Position numbers and translations under genes: made by a program. From G963678445 sp963678445 (GTDB taxonomy: Bacteria; Hydrogenedentota; Hydrogenedentia; Hydrogenedentales; G963678445), in contig OY782877.1 in NCBI GenBank assembly GCA_963678445.1, positions 1,054,001-1,118,000 on the forward strand: 64,000 nucleotides of DNA, written 5' to 3'. The stretch's first letter is position 1, and the number at the start of each line of letters is the position of its first letter. The notes under the pieces are model-generated. The model saw only the letters and a program-made list of their open reading frames with translations. It was not told where the DNA came from and did no database searches. Below, one piece after another: positions 44,769-54,036 of the stretch.

Positions 44769-47600
44769 TTATTTTCCAGCATGTGGAATCTGATACAGAC
44801 GCAAAATCTGGTCGGTGGCTGCGTAAGCGCAAAGTACATGCTGACGATTGTGAGCCTCGAAAAGGGTAGGAGCCGTACAATTGCGTCCTACGGGACGCGT
44901 TTCACGCCAAAGCAAACTGCCGTTGACGGAAAGTCCACAGAGTCCCGCATTCACTGTTGCGGCTACAAGCCAGGGCGTAGCCCCAACACCATACAGGCAT
45001 AGCTGCGTAACGCCGGGAAGCGGGAAAGACCATTCCGGTGCATCTGAAGCTTCTGAAAAGCAATATACATTGTGTGTATCCGCCGCAAAAAGGGTTTGGT
45101 GCGGATAGCCACTACGACTTTCTACAAGGAGAGCGGAAATAGCATGTCCGGCGTCCGTTTTTTTCAGCATCAGACGCTCTCCGGAAAAGGCGTCAAAAGA
45201 CTCCAGGACACCGTTTCCCTCGCCAACCCATACGGTCTGTGCAGTCCCATCTTGGCTACGTCGTAGTTTCGGAGAGCATGTGGGCATAGCCTGCAATGGC
45301 GTCTGAAAAATACATTTCCCCTCTGGGGTTAATGCGAAAAGCGTCGTCGAGGTAACCGCGTATACCGGCGCATGTTTTCGTGGCGTCGAATCTGGGGCCT
45401 GCGTATCACCAATCAGCGGCGTTTCTTCGGTAACAAATTCCCAAGGTAGTGCATCACTGACAGGAATACCCATCAGGCGACCACTAGGGAAACCCAGCAC
45501 CAACAAATCGCCTTGAGATGCTGCACGCGGATGAACTTGTAATTGACCTGGCGCACAGGCCTCGTCCAGATCCAGTTCGCGATAGACTTCTCCCGCATCA
45601 GTAAGTAGGTACACATGGCCTCGCACATCGCACAGCGCAATAAGGGGCTTCCCGGTGGGCGATTGCGCGACAACGGGGCCGGCAACGAAGCCCGTATGAA
45701 AATAGCGTTGCCATTGTTGTTTTCCGGTTTCGTCCAAACAAACGATATGGCCTTTTTTCGTCGCAACAACCATGTGCGTGTACTGCTCCTGGCGGCGTCC
45801 ATACCGTGAACCGTGCCAGCGGAGGGGAGGATTCTTGAAGGCCGTCTCGTCTGGCGTTGTAACGTAAAAAACAGCAGGCGGCGCTGTTAGCACGCCATCC
45901 AGCGACATGTGTTGTATTTCTTGCGGAGCGACCGAAAAACCAAAGGTTTTCGTAAGCGTTTCTTCCCCAGGCACAGTCAACGTTAACTGAAAAGAAAGGG
46001 ATCCACCCAGCCCAAACATTCCCTGAATACGTCGCTGCATTTCGAAGGTCTCCTCCGGAGCCAGGTGTACAGGAATTGGGCTAACCCCAATGCTGTACCC
46101 CGGTGGAGGTGTAAGATTCAAAAACCCCGCCAGAGGGATGGCAGGCGTTTGGGTATAGCTAACAGTGGCGACAGCCTGTGTGCGGCGGGCTTCGGGTAGG
46201 ACATCCCATGTAAAACTCAATGCCGCGGGTGCAGACCAGCGCCACAGGGAAAGTCCGTCAATTAAAACGGATTCTGATTGTGCAGGAATATGTACAACGC
46301 CTTCTTTTGGATAATAGGTATGCGCTTCCCCTGTTTCCAGACGGTAAACCTCCAGGGGAAGGTGCCGCTCTGTCTCCTCATATGGAAGGGGCATGCCCTG
46401 CCAGAGTGCTATAGCAGCTCCTTTCTTCCCTTTAAACACCACGCCTGTGTCGCTCCCCCCAAACGATTCTGGCAGGGGGCCTACAGGCGTGTATTTATCC
46501 AACACAGTCTTTACAAGCCAAGGCGACTTTCCTTCTTCTGCAGGACACATCCCTTCCACCAAAGGCAAGGTGGCTTTCACCTGTGCTGGCGCGCCTTGCT
46601 TCAACGCTCCATAAGCGAAAACTTCCTTATCCGCGACCTGCCACCAGCCCCCGAAAGGTGCATCGATCACGACATAGCGGCTGGCGTATGTTTTGGCTGC
46701 CGCCAACTGTACAGAGAACTTTTGGGGAGATGTGTGCGCTACGGGCGTATCTTCTTCATAGCCTAACGGCTCTAAAGATAATGAAATAGCGCCACAGCGC
46801 TTCCATATACGAATACTTTCATTTGACAGATGTTGTTTCAACAGCGCCTGACTGGTCGCGACAACGGACTGAAGCACTTCTGGTTCTGTCGTCCGCTGCG
46901 CACTACGAATAACTAAGGTGAGGGGGGTGTTTTCAGCAGCACCCACGCCTTGGATGAGTCCCTCCCAGAAAGCAAACCAGAGTGGGCTGGCGGCAAGAAG
47001 TGAATCGGCATATACAAGAAGGGCCGCATCGGGCTGCGTTCGTAAGAGGGTCGACGTAATCTTTCGTCCCAACCAGGAAGCATTTTCGACCAGACGTTCA
47101 GGAGGGGTCTCCGACAAGATATAGCCGTCCCAATGAAAATCGTATAGAAAGCTGTCGGGACAGGTATCCAGGGCGATGCCATGCACGCCACTCTGTTTTG
47201 ACAGACGCGCTGTTAGCTCCACCTGCTGCAGGGCCTTCTGCGCTAAATCGCGATCCGCAAACCAACGTGTGGCAGGAGTCATGGATAGATGGAGAAAGTT
47301 GTGCGCGATACCTGCCTTGGCCAGACGGCTTTGCGCCCAGCGCAATTCCGTGGCGCAGGCATCTAAGGTCTCCGGGGTACAGTTCGCGACTTCGTCGAAC
47401 CGGGTATAGCCTTGAAAAATGAATCCCTGGAAACCCTTTTCAGACCAATAGCGGGTATTGTTGGCCGCCCAGCTTGCATTGACCGGTGCAGACAAGAGGA
47501 CACGGGCTATATCGCTCGGCACCGGCTCTGTCACCCCCGCGCCTGCACGCAGCAAAAAAACTATGAGGAGAAAAAAACAACGCAACAAACTTTCCTGCAT
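44769..47600 (-). CDS. Exported two-part protein: TIM-barrel-like N-terminus, PQQ-type propeller C-terminus
   Basis: 943 aa. Signal peptide (LRCFFLLIVFLLRAGAG). Residues about 30-330 look like a sugar-hydrolase type barrel: YWSEKGFQGFIFQGYTRFDE, GIALDTCPDSFLYDFHWDGY, LVYADSLLAASP. The middle is beta-rich. From about 600 there are repeating strands of a PQQ/WD-like propeller (VVATKKGHIVCLDETGKQQW, ALCDVRGHVYLLTDAGEVYR, VTSTTLFALTPEGKCIF). I cannot assign an enzyme class; catalytic acids are not certain. It is convergent with the nitroreductase side and 24 bp downstream of the guanylyltransferase, so it may share that transcript. Confidence 0.65.
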   Translation of the reverse strand: MQESLLRCFFLLIVFLLRAGAGVTEPVPSDIARVLLSAPVNASWAANNTRYWSEKGFQGFIFQGYTRFDEVANCTPETLDACATELRWAQSRLAKAGIAHNFLHLSMTPATRWFADRDLAQKALQQVELTARLSKQSGVHGIALDTCPDSFLYDFHWDGYILSETPPERLVENASWLGRKITSTLLRTQPDAALLVYADSLLAASPLWFAFWEGLIQGVGAAENTPLTLVIRSAQRTTEPEVLQSVVATSQALLKQHLSNESIRIWKRCGAISLSLEPLGYEEDTPVAHTSPQKFSVQLAAAKTYASRYVVIDAPFGGWWQVADKEVFAYGALKQGAPAQVKATLPLVEGMCPAEEGKSPWLVKTVLDKYTPVGPLPESFGGSDTGVVFKGKKGAAIALWQGMPLPYEETERHLPLEVYRLETGEAHTYYPKEGVVHIPAQSESVLIDGLSLWRWSAPAALSFTWDVLPEARRTQAVATVSYTQTPAIPLAGFLNLTPPPGYSIGVSPIPVHLAPEETFEMQRRIQGMFGLGGSLSFQLTLTVPGEETLTKTFGFSVAPQEIQHMSLDGVLTAPPAVFYVTTPDETAFKNPPLRWHGSRYGRRQEQYTHMVVATKKGHIVCLDETGKQQWQRYFHTGFVAGPVVAQSPTGKPLIALCDVRGHVYLLTDAGEVYRELDLDEACAPGQLQVHPRAASQGDLLVLGFPSGRLMGIPVSDALPWEFVTEETPLIGDTQAPDSTPRKHAPVYAVTSTTLFALTPEGKCIFQTPLQAMPTCSPKLRRSQDGTAQTVWVGEGNGVLESFDAFSGERLMLKKTDAGHAISALLVESRSGYPHQTLFAADTHNVYCFSEASDAPEWSFPLPGVTQLCLYGVGATPWLVAATVNAGLCGLSVNGSLLWRETRPVGRNCTAPTLFEAHNRQHVLCAYAATDQILRLYQIPHAGK

Positions 47601-47624
47601 ACCGTTCTTTTTCTATTCGGAATT

Positions 47625-48737
47625 TTACAATTTTTCATTGTGATCTTCGGTGAGAAGCGTGGTGATGGTGCGCAAATCTTCGCTACGATCTTTGGGCATA
47701 ACGAGCACAGCATCATCCGTGACCACAACGACAAGATTATCAATCCCCAACGTGGCTACGGTTATCTTTCTACCTTCTGCGGCGTTGTAGATAATACTGT
47801 TGGTGGATTCACTGGCGATGGTATCGCCTATGCATATATTGCCCGCACTGTCATGTGAACGACATCGGTCCAGGGCAGCCCAGGAACCAAGATCATCCCA
47901 CGCGAAAGTGGCAGGAGCCATATAAATCTTTTCAGCATGCTCCATCAACGCATAGTCGATACTAATGGATTCAAGCGTCGAAAAAAGTCGATTTACTTCA
48001 TCTACTGCATTCCGACGCATTGCCTCCGCCATGGCGCAAACGGTATGCGCCATGGCGGGTTGCGCTTTCTCAAGCTCGTTTAAAAAGGTTTGCACGGTCC
48101 AGAAAAACATCCCTGCATTCCAAAAATACTTCCCACTATCGACGTAGCGCTGCGCCGTATCCCGGTCGGGTTTTTCATGGAATGCCGCCACGGGGATCGC
48201 CGTAGCGGTCGTGACCTCTTGCGATGCTTCAATATACCCAAACCCCGTGGCAGGATAGGTCGGTGGTATACCTACGGTGACCAGCGCCGTCTCCTGCTCC
48301 GCTGTTTCCAACGCCAGCCGCACGGTGTTGCGATACGCCGTCGTATCGCCAATGCTGCCATCTGCTGGTACGATAGCCATCGTAATACATTCGGGTGCAA
48401 GATTGTTGTGGGCCAGGAGATGGGCGGTGGCGTAGCATAAGCAACCGGCTGTATTGCGCTTATCCGGCTCAACCAGCACATTCTTTTCAGGGGTGGCCGT
48501 CTTCTGCAATGCCGAGCGGATTGGTGCGGCCAGAATGGGCGTGGTTTGTATGTGAATCTGTTCTGGTGAAATCAGCGGCAAAAGTAGTTCAAGGGTAGCT
48601 TCGAGCAAAGACTGGTCTGTCTCGCCCAATCGCAATAACTGCTTGGGACACAACTTGCGTGATAACGGCCAGAACCGTTCCCCTGCTCCACCCGCCATAA
48701 TTACGGCAACCCGTTGTTGTCGTACTGCTTTGCTCAA
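47625..48737 (-). CDS. manC: Mannose-1-phosphate guanylyltransferase
   Basis: 370 aa from a TTG at 48737 that has GGAGGA 6 nt upstream; the frame reaches 48773. It makes GDP-mannose from GTP and mannose-1-phosphate. Seen: VIMAGGAGERFWPLSR with the nucleotide loop, PKQLL, VEPDKRNTAG, IVPADGSIGD, GYIEAS, FHEKPD, FWNAGMFFW, and ISIDYALMEHAEK, the standard set. It is the short form without the C-terminal isomerase domain. A GDP-sugar source fits the neighbouring kinase/pyrophosphorylase. Confidence 0.94.
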   Translation of the reverse strand: MSKAVRQQRVAVIMAGGAGERFWPLSRKLCPKQLLRLGETDQSLLEATLELLLPLISPEQIHIQTTPILAAPIRSALQKTATPEKNVLVEPDKRNTAGCLCYATAHLLAHNNLAPECITMAIVPADGSIGDTTAYRNTVRLALETAEQETALVTVGIPPTYPATGFGYIEASQEVTTATAIPVAAFHEKPDRDTAQRYVDSGKYFWNAGMFFWTVQTFLNELEKAQPAMAHTVCAMAEAMRRNAVDEVNRLFSTLESISIDYALMEHAEKIYMAPATFAWDDLGSWAALDRCRSHDSAGNICIGDTIASESTNSIIYNAAEGRKITVATLGIDNLVVVVTDDAVLVMPKDRSEDLRTITTLLTEDHNEKL

Positions 48738-48809
48738 CAGAAATCCTCCCGACGTACACATCAAAATCGGCAAATGCCGTTATACATTCCACTTCTCGGC
48801 GCTTGCTCG

Positions 48810-49550
48810 CTACTCAATCTTTTCCAATGGATTAAAGTGATCGCGCTGAATACCGTTCTTCACCCGTGTCGGCGCAGCCCATTGAACCCCGTTATAAATG
48901 ACCTTCAAAATATTTTCATCGTAAAAAATGGGAAAGGTTTCATGGCCGGGACGGAAGTAGAATATCTTGCCTTGTCCCCGGTGCCAACAGCAACCGCTAC
49001 GAAAAACCTCGCCGCCCTGGAACCAACTGATAAATACTTGCTGGTCGGGTTGGGGAATATCAAAGTGTTCGCCATACATTTCCGTATGCTCCAGTGTAAT
49101 GCATTCAGGCACGCCATCCACGATGGGATGTGCGGGGTCCACCACCCAAAGGCGTTCCCGCTCGCCTATTTCCTTCCATTCCCGCCATTTAAGCATGCAA
49201 CTGGTGCCCATAAGCCGACGAAACGGTTTCGACAGGTGTCCCGAATGCAAGACCAGTAAGCCCATTCCCTCCAAGACCCGCTGCTGCACCCGCTCGGCAT
49301 TTTCATCGCTTACCCGCTCATGCGCACAGTGCCCCCACCAGGTCATCACGTCGGTATTTTCCAGAATATCTTCCGAAAGTCCCTGCTCCGGATCGTCCAA
49401 TTGCGAGCAATGTACCGATGCAATTCCGGGTTGCTCTTCCAAAAAAGCAGCAATTTGCCCCCCCATCCCCTTCGGATAGACCTCGCGACACTTGGGCATT
49501 TCCCGATCATGTACCCCTTCATTCCACACTGTTACCCGAATTCCAGACAT
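48810..49550 (-). CDS. ThuA-like protein
   Basis: 246 aa from the ATG at 49550 (GGAGGG 7 nt upstream). ThuA fold, a class I glutamine amidotransferase-like shape: VTVWNEGVHD at the start, TDVMTWWGHCAHERV, GLLVLHSGHLSKPF, HPIVDGVPECI, YFRPGHETFP. The family is linked to trehalose or other disaccharide use and keto-sugar handling. It lies upstream of manC on the same strand, 72 bp away. No PTS or dehydrogenase partner is present here. Confidence 0.88.
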   Translation of the reverse strand: MSGIRVTVWNEGVHDREMPKCREVYPKGMGGQIAAFLEEQPGIASVHCSQLDDPEQGLSEDILENTDVMTWWGHCAHERVSDENAERVQQRVLEGMGLLVLHSGHLSKPFRRLMGTSCMLKWREWKEIGERERLWVVDPAHPIVDGVPECITLEHTEMYGEHFDIPQPDQQVFISWFQGGEVFRSGCCWHRGQGKIFYFRPGHETFPIFYDENILKVIYNGVQWAAPTRVKNGIQRDHFNPLEKIE

Positions 49551-49661
49551 TGACAGACCCTCCATTTTTCCCCATATTTACCCGAGAAACGTAGCTCTTT
49601 TTTGCACGGCATCTTTCAAAGGCCCCATGCGAGCACGCTCTTTATCACAACAGGTAAAACA

Positions 49662-49766
49662 CACTAACGGTGGCTAGGGCCACACCCAAGAAATATGGTC
49701 CTTACCGTCCCTGAGCACTGTAAAATTCCGTTATTCTATGACAACTATTCAGAACCAAGCCACTAA
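49662..49766 (+). repeat. Intergenic hairpin repeat, first of a tandem pair
   Basis: CACTAA, GTGGC-TAGG-GCCAC, ACCCAAGAAATATGGTCCTT, ATGACAACTATTC and CCAAGCCACTAA. Hairpin 1 is absent. The closing CACTAA (49761-49766) is also the opening of the next copy. Confidence 0.88.
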
Positions 49767-49864
49767 AGGTAGCCAGGCCCACACCCAAGAAATATGGTCC
49801 TTGCCATCCCTGAGCCATAATTATTTTTCGTGTTTTTGTGGCCGCTTTTCAGATTTAAGCACTA
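49761..49864 (+). repeat. Intergenic hairpin repeat, second of a tandem pair
   Basis: CACTAA, GGTAGCCAGGCCCAC (weaker hairpin 2), ACCCAAGAAATATGGTCCTT, GCCATCCCTGAGC, then TTTTTCGTGTTTTTGTGG and AGATTTAAGCACTA. It shares its left edge with the first copy, so the unit is bounded by CACTAA. Confidence 0.85.
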
Positions 49865-50010
49865 CGCTGCTATATATTTATCGTCGTAGAAGCAGAAGGG
49901 AAAAACGACATTCTTACAGCTGCTATTGTACTCGCTTATTCCGATGAAGGAAAGTCTTCGTTTTCTTCAAAAAGCTTCTTAACAAAAAAAGGGAGGTTTT
50001 TAAGTCTCAT

Positions 50011-50019
50011 TATGCTATC
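50011..50019 (+). promoter_or_regulatory. Extended -10 promoter box before the MFS gene
   Basis: ATGCTATCATG includes TG-C-TATCAT, the same extended -10 form as before tRNA-Arg and the TAXI-like gene. The start codon follows some 60 nt later. Confidence 0.4.
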
Positions 50020-50080
50020 ATGTGGCTCTTTAATCTCCAAAACTGCGGTAATGTGAACGTTAAAAGGAAGTACCCGAGCC

Positions 50081-51487
50081 ATGAGCAGCACACACCACAA
50101 AGAGTTTACTTGGGTAGAAGGCCTCACGCTGTGCCTGGGCATGATAGCTGTGCAATTATCCACACAAATTATGAACCAATGGGGCACCTACTTTTACTCG
50201 CCGCCTGCCGGTTCCGGACGCACCGTCTATATTGCCGTGGCTCTGGCGGGGTTCATTTTCATCATCGGCACTATCTGGGACGCCATCACCGACCCGCTTA
50301 TCGGCATGTGGTCGGACAAAACACAGACAAAGCCCGGTAAATTTCGTCTTGTCCCTATTCATGGTCGGCGTTTACCCTTCGTGTTTTGGGGTTCCATCTT
50401 CATGATCTTTACTTCCATCCTGTTTTGGTATCCCCCCATCCCCAAGACGCATTTTCTTAACTTCCTCTATGGTTCCGCACTGCTTTGCCTGCACTGGACC
50501 GCATTTACCATCACCGTAGTGCCCCTTTGCGCTCTGGGACCGGAAATCGCCCGTTCGGAAAGGGCCCGCTTGCGTCTGGGCACCTGGTTTTCCATAGGTA
50601 TGATTGTCGGGCTAGCACTTGCTAATGTATTGCCTGGCGTCCTGATTAGCGTGCTGGATCCTGCACGCGCCAACGGTGAATTCTCAGCCGTTGGCTACCG
50701 ACGTGTAGCCATTATCTTTTCCCTGGTTTCCTTTGCGCTTTTCCAACTGCCGGTCTGGTTTATCCGTGAACGCTACGATTCTGACGCACACGATATCGAA
50801 CATGCTGCCTGGTTGAGCGGGGCACTCGACGCCGCCCGCAACTTCCCCTTTGTGATTTACTGTGCTGCTTTTTTCCTGTTTACCGTCGGTTTTCTGGCGG
50901 TACAGAACGCGTTGCCCTATTTTGCCCAGCTGGGTCTTGGCGGAGATGAAAGCTTGATGACCGTCCTTATGGCTCCCTTCATCGTCGCTTGTCTGGCGTT
51001 CATCGGCATCGTCCCCAAACTAACCAAACTTCTGCATACCAAATGGATGACGTTCATCGCATTTCTGATTATCACTTCGGGGCTTCCATTGATGTACCCC
51101 CTGGCGCATATGGAAACTTCCACAACGGTCAAAACGATTCTGGGCGGTGCCTTATTCGCCTATTGCGGTATTGCGCAGGCCATCATGTATGTGATGATGG
51201 TGCCGATGCTGGGCGAAATTATGGACTTCGACGAGTTGCGCTCTGGACAGCGCCGTGAAGCCCTGTACAACGGCTTCCATGGCTTTATCATGAAAGGGGC
51301 TATCGCCTTTGCAATCCTGCTTTCAACACAGTCCATGCGATTCTTTGGTAACAGCGTAGAAGAGCCAACCGGCGTTTTCCTGGTGGGGCCTTTCGGCGCA
51401 CTGTTCACCTTCCTGGGAATGATCGTCATTCTCTTCTACCCTATCCTGAATGTTGCTAAAGGAGAAGAATCGGAAGATACGCAGTAG
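50081..51487 (+). CDS. MFS/GPH-type sugar:cation symporter
   Basis: 468 aa, about 12 membrane helices. The loop IWDAITDPLIGMWSDKTQTK between helices 2 and 3 and the following RRLPFVFWGSI match the glycoside-pentoside-hexuronide family signature (D-x2-T-D-P-x2-G-x2-S-D). EIMDFDELRSGQRREALYNG in the C-terminal half is also family typical. It imports a sugar or oligosaccharide with a cation. AAAAGGAAG precedes the ATG. It is co-directional with and 180 bp upstream of the exported beta-helix protein, so the two may work on one glycan, although a terminator separates them. Confidence 0.92.
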   Translation: MSSTHHKEFTWVEGLTLCLGMIAVQLSTQIMNQWGTYFYSPPAGSGRTVYIAVALAGFIFIIGTIWDAITDPLIGMWSDKTQTKPGKFRLVPIHGRRLPFVFWGSIFMIFTSILFWYPPIPKTHFLNFLYGSALLCLHWTAFTITVVPLCALGPEIARSERARLRLGTWFSIGMIVGLALANVLPGVLISVLDPARANGEFSAVGYRRVAIIFSLVSFALFQLPVWFIRERYDSDAHDIEHAAWLSGALDAARNFPFVIYCAAFFLFTVGFLAVQNALPYFAQLGLGGDESLMTVLMAPFIVACLAFIGIVPKLTKLLHTKWMTFIAFLIITSGLPLMYPLAHMETSTTVKTILGGALFAYCGIAQAIMYVMMVPMLGEIMDFDELRSGQRREALYNGFHGFIMKGAIAFAILLSTQSMRFFGNSVEEPTGVFLVGPFGALFTFLGMIVILFYPILNVAKGEESEDTQ

Positions 51488-51524
51488 TCCCCTTCTCCTG
51501 CCCATACACATTATCCCGATCCCG

Positions 51525-51557
51525 GCCCGCTTCTAAATGATGAAGCGGGCTTTTTTT
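51525..51557 (+). terminator. Rho-independent terminator after the MFS gene
   Basis: Perfect 9-bp stem GCCCGCTTC/GAAGCGGGC with an eight-base loop and TTTTTTT. It begins 38 bp after the stop codon. Confidence 0.93.
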
Positions 51558-51667
51558 AAAAAAAAGCCCCTCGCTTCAATAAAGCTCTCTTGAAAAACTG
51601 AGAGCCGCTCTGTCATGGTTAGGCTCTACGCTGTTTTTAAACGACACCGTCAAAAGGAAATGGGGAA

Positions 51668-53740
51668 ATGAAACGCTATCTTGTCTTTCTGAACTTGTTG
51701 GGGCTGTGTCTTCTATCTACGGCATGGTGCGCGCCCCTGCAATTACACGTTGCCGTCAATGGCAATGATTCCTGGTCGGGTCGCATGGCCACTGCACAGG
51801 ATAATGACGGACCGCTTGCCTCATTGGAAGGCGCGCGTCAGGCGATCCGTTCCCTAAAACAAGCGGGAGCGTTTCCGGAAGGTGGGATAGAGGTGTTGGT
51901 ACATGCCGGCCTATACAGTATGGATGCGCCGTTTGCCTTGACAGAAGAAGATTCGGGAACTGCGCAGGCGCCGATTGTGTATCAGGCCGCTCCCGGAGAA
52001 AAGGTACGCCTTTTAGGCGGTGTCGTGGTATCTGATTTCAAGGCGGTAGAGGATCCGTCTGTCTTGGCGCGTATGGATGAAGCCGCACATGGCAACGTGA
52101 TGACAGCCGATCTCAAAGCACTGGGCTTTACCGAGTTTGGTTCCCCCAAGGGCGGTGGTGTCGAGCTTTTCTTCGACGAAAAACCCATGACGTTGTCGCG
52201 TTGGCCCAATACCGATTTTGTGCGCATTGTGGATATCGTGGAAAAAGATGGACATGAAATCCACGGGCAGAAAGGCAGTAAAACGGGTCGTTTTATATAC
52301 AAAGGAACCCGTCCAGAGCGTTGGGTAAATGAGGAAGATGTCTGGTTGCACGGCTACTGGTTCTGGGATTGGTCAGAGGAACGGCAGCAGGTTGTATCCA
52401 TCGATACCGAACATTCACAGATAAGCCTGTCGAAACCGTACCACCACTATGGATATCGAAAAGACCAATGGTATTATGCGTACAACTTGCTTCCCGAGCT
52501 GGATACGCCAGGCGAATGGTATCTGGATCGAGATGCCGGCATGCTGTATTTCTGGCCACCGGAAAAGGAAGGCGCACATACGACTATTGTTTCGCGCTTG
52601 AACACCATGATTACACTGAATTCCGTTTCGCATGTGCATCTTAAAGGATTCAGCATGGAGGGCGTACGCGGCGATGCCGTGCTGGTATCCAAAGGAGCGG
52701 ATACGAAAATCATCGGGTGTACTATTTTTAATACGGGCGGTTATGCGGTAAAAGTTAATGAAGGCAAACGCCATGGCGTGATCGGATGTGATATTTACCA
52801 GACCGGTTGTGGCGGTATTACGATGGCGGGCGGCAATCGCACTACGCTGGAACCCGCGGGACATTATGCAGAAAACAACCATATCCACCACTATGCACGC
52901 ATCGCACGCGTCTATCATCCCGGTGTCCGCATCACTGGCGTGGGAAACCGGATAGAGCACAATCTGATTCACAACGCTCCCCACATGGCAATCGGTTTCA
53001 CGGGGAACGACCACTTGATCGCTTTGAACGAGATCCACAGCGTGTGTTATGAGTCCAACGATGCAGGCGCTATCTACACGGGACGCAATTGGACCATGCG
53101 TGGCAACATGCTTCGAAACAATTATTTACACCATATTAACGGTTTCGAAGGAGGCGGCTGCGTCGGCATCTATCTGGATGACATGTTCTCCTCCGCCGAC
53201 ATGATAGGCAATGTATTCTACAAGGTAACCCGTGCCGCCTTTATCGGCGGCGGTCGGGATTGCACCATTGCGAATAATATTTTCGTAGACTGTAACCCTG
53301 CCTTGCATGTCGATGCACGCGCTATGGGTTGGGCGCATGGGCATGCGGATCAATGGATTAAAGAGGCTACTGAAAAAGGAACCTTGTCGGGTATTGCCTA
53401 TAATAAGCCACCGTATAGTACGCGGTATCCTCAACTGGTAAATATCCTCGACGATGGGCCCAAAGCCCCCAAGGGTAACACCATCGCCCGTAATATTTTC
53501 TGGGGCGGAGAATGGGATGGCGTGCGTAAAGAAGCGCGGAAATATCTGAAATTCAAAAAGAACTTTATCAATAAAGACCCACACTTTGTCGACGAAGCAC
53601 ATCAGGATTTCCGACTGAAAGACGACTCCCCCGTCTACAAGAAAGGCTTTCAACCTATCCCGATAGAAAAAATCGGCCTTTATAACAGTCCCCAACGCGC
53701 TTCCTGGCCCGTTCAGCACACCGTGCGCCCCATGCACTGA
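51668..53740 (+). CDS. Exported right-handed beta-helix protein
   Basis: 690 aa with a signal peptide (YLVFLNLLGLCLLSTAWC). It opens with LHVAVNGNDSWSGRMATAQD, the usual head of parallel beta-helix polysaccharide lyase-like proteins, then SLEGARQAIRSLK. Helix coils run through the middle (VHLKGFSMEGVRGDAVLVS; NRIEHNLIHNAPHMAIGF; MIGNVFYKVTRAAFIGGG; TIANNIFVDCNPALHVDA). It probably degrades or binds an extracellular polysaccharide; the exact lyase/hydrolase family is not recognised. The C-terminus is complete, with a hairpin repeat beginning directly after the stop. Confidence 0.82.
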   Translation: MKRYLVFLNLLGLCLLSTAWCAPLQLHVAVNGNDSWSGRMATAQDNDGPLASLEGARQAIRSLKQAGAFPEGGIEVLVHAGLYSMDAPFALTEEDSGTAQAPIVYQAAPGEKVRLLGGVVVSDFKAVEDPSVLARMDEAAHGNVMTADLKALGFTEFGSPKGGGVELFFDEKPMTLSRWPNTDFVRIVDIVEKDGHEIHGQKGSKTGRFIYKGTRPERWVNEEDVWLHGYWFWDWSEERQQVVSIDTEHSQISLSKPYHHYGYRKDQWYYAYNLLPELDTPGEWYLDRDAGMLYFWPPEKEGAHTTIVSRLNTMITLNSVSHVHLKGFSMEGVRGDAVLVSKGADTKIIGCTIFNTGGYAVKVNEGKRHGVIGCDIYQTGCGGITMAGGNRTTLEPAGHYAENNHIHHYARIARVYHPGVRITGVGNRIEHNLIHNAPHMAIGFTGNDHLIALNEIHSVCYESNDAGAIYTGRNWTMRGNMLRNNYLHHINGFEGGGCVGIYLDDMFSSADMIGNVFYKVTRAAFIGGGRDCTIANNIFVDCNPALHVDARAMGWAHGHADQWIKEATEKGTLSGIAYNKPPYSTRYPQLVNILDDGPKAPKGNTIARNIFWGGEWDGVRKEARKYLKFKKNFINKDPHFVDEAHQDFRLKDDSPVYKKGFQPIPIEKIGLYNSPQRASWPVQHTVRPMH

Positions 53741-53810
53741 GTGGCCCAGGGGCCACACCCAAAATATATGGTCCGTTACGACCCTGACCATTGGGAACGG
53801 GCTAAAACAC
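53741..53810 (+). repeat. Intergenic hairpin repeat copy directly after a stop codon
   Basis: GTGGCC-CAGG-GGCCAC (53741-53756) starts at the base after TGA. ACCCAAAATATATGGTCCGT follows and then GACCCTGACC; the tail is truncated. The stem is six perfect pairs. Confidence 0.88.
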
Positions 53811-54036
53811 CCGACATTAAAAATACGACTTTGCATAATTGACTTGGACAAAAATCCTTTGTTACAATACGCGCTGATGTATGCCTGTGAGCGGTGCGAT
53901 GCTTCTTACAGGCAAAACAGAGCGCTGCCGTAATCAGGCGGGTTTTGTTTGGTCTTAGTACAAGAACAACACACGAAGCACGTTAGAGTTAGCGTTGTAT
54001 GGCGTGCGGCTTTGGCGGCTTTAGGCTGGTGGCGCT
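53811..54036. other. Promoter and leader of the yceD-rpmF-plsX-fabD operon
   Basis: Holds the promoter at 53839-53868 and a leader of about 160 nt with GCCTGT/ACAGGC (53883-53913) able to pair. No gene seen. Confidence 0.55.
53839..53868 (+). promoter_or_regulatory. Sigma70-type promoter of the yceD operon
   Basis: TTGACT at 53839-53844 and TACAAT at 53863-53868, spacing 18. It is the strongest promoter match I see in the window and precedes four co-directional housekeeping genes. Confidence 0.75.

Larger units (their letters stand above)
49551..50080. other. Divergent intergenic region with two tandem repeats
   Basis: No gene supported. It contains hairpin repeats at 49662-49766 and 49761-49864 in tandem, and a likely extended -10 box at 50011-50019 before the MFS gene. 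Confidence 0.6.
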
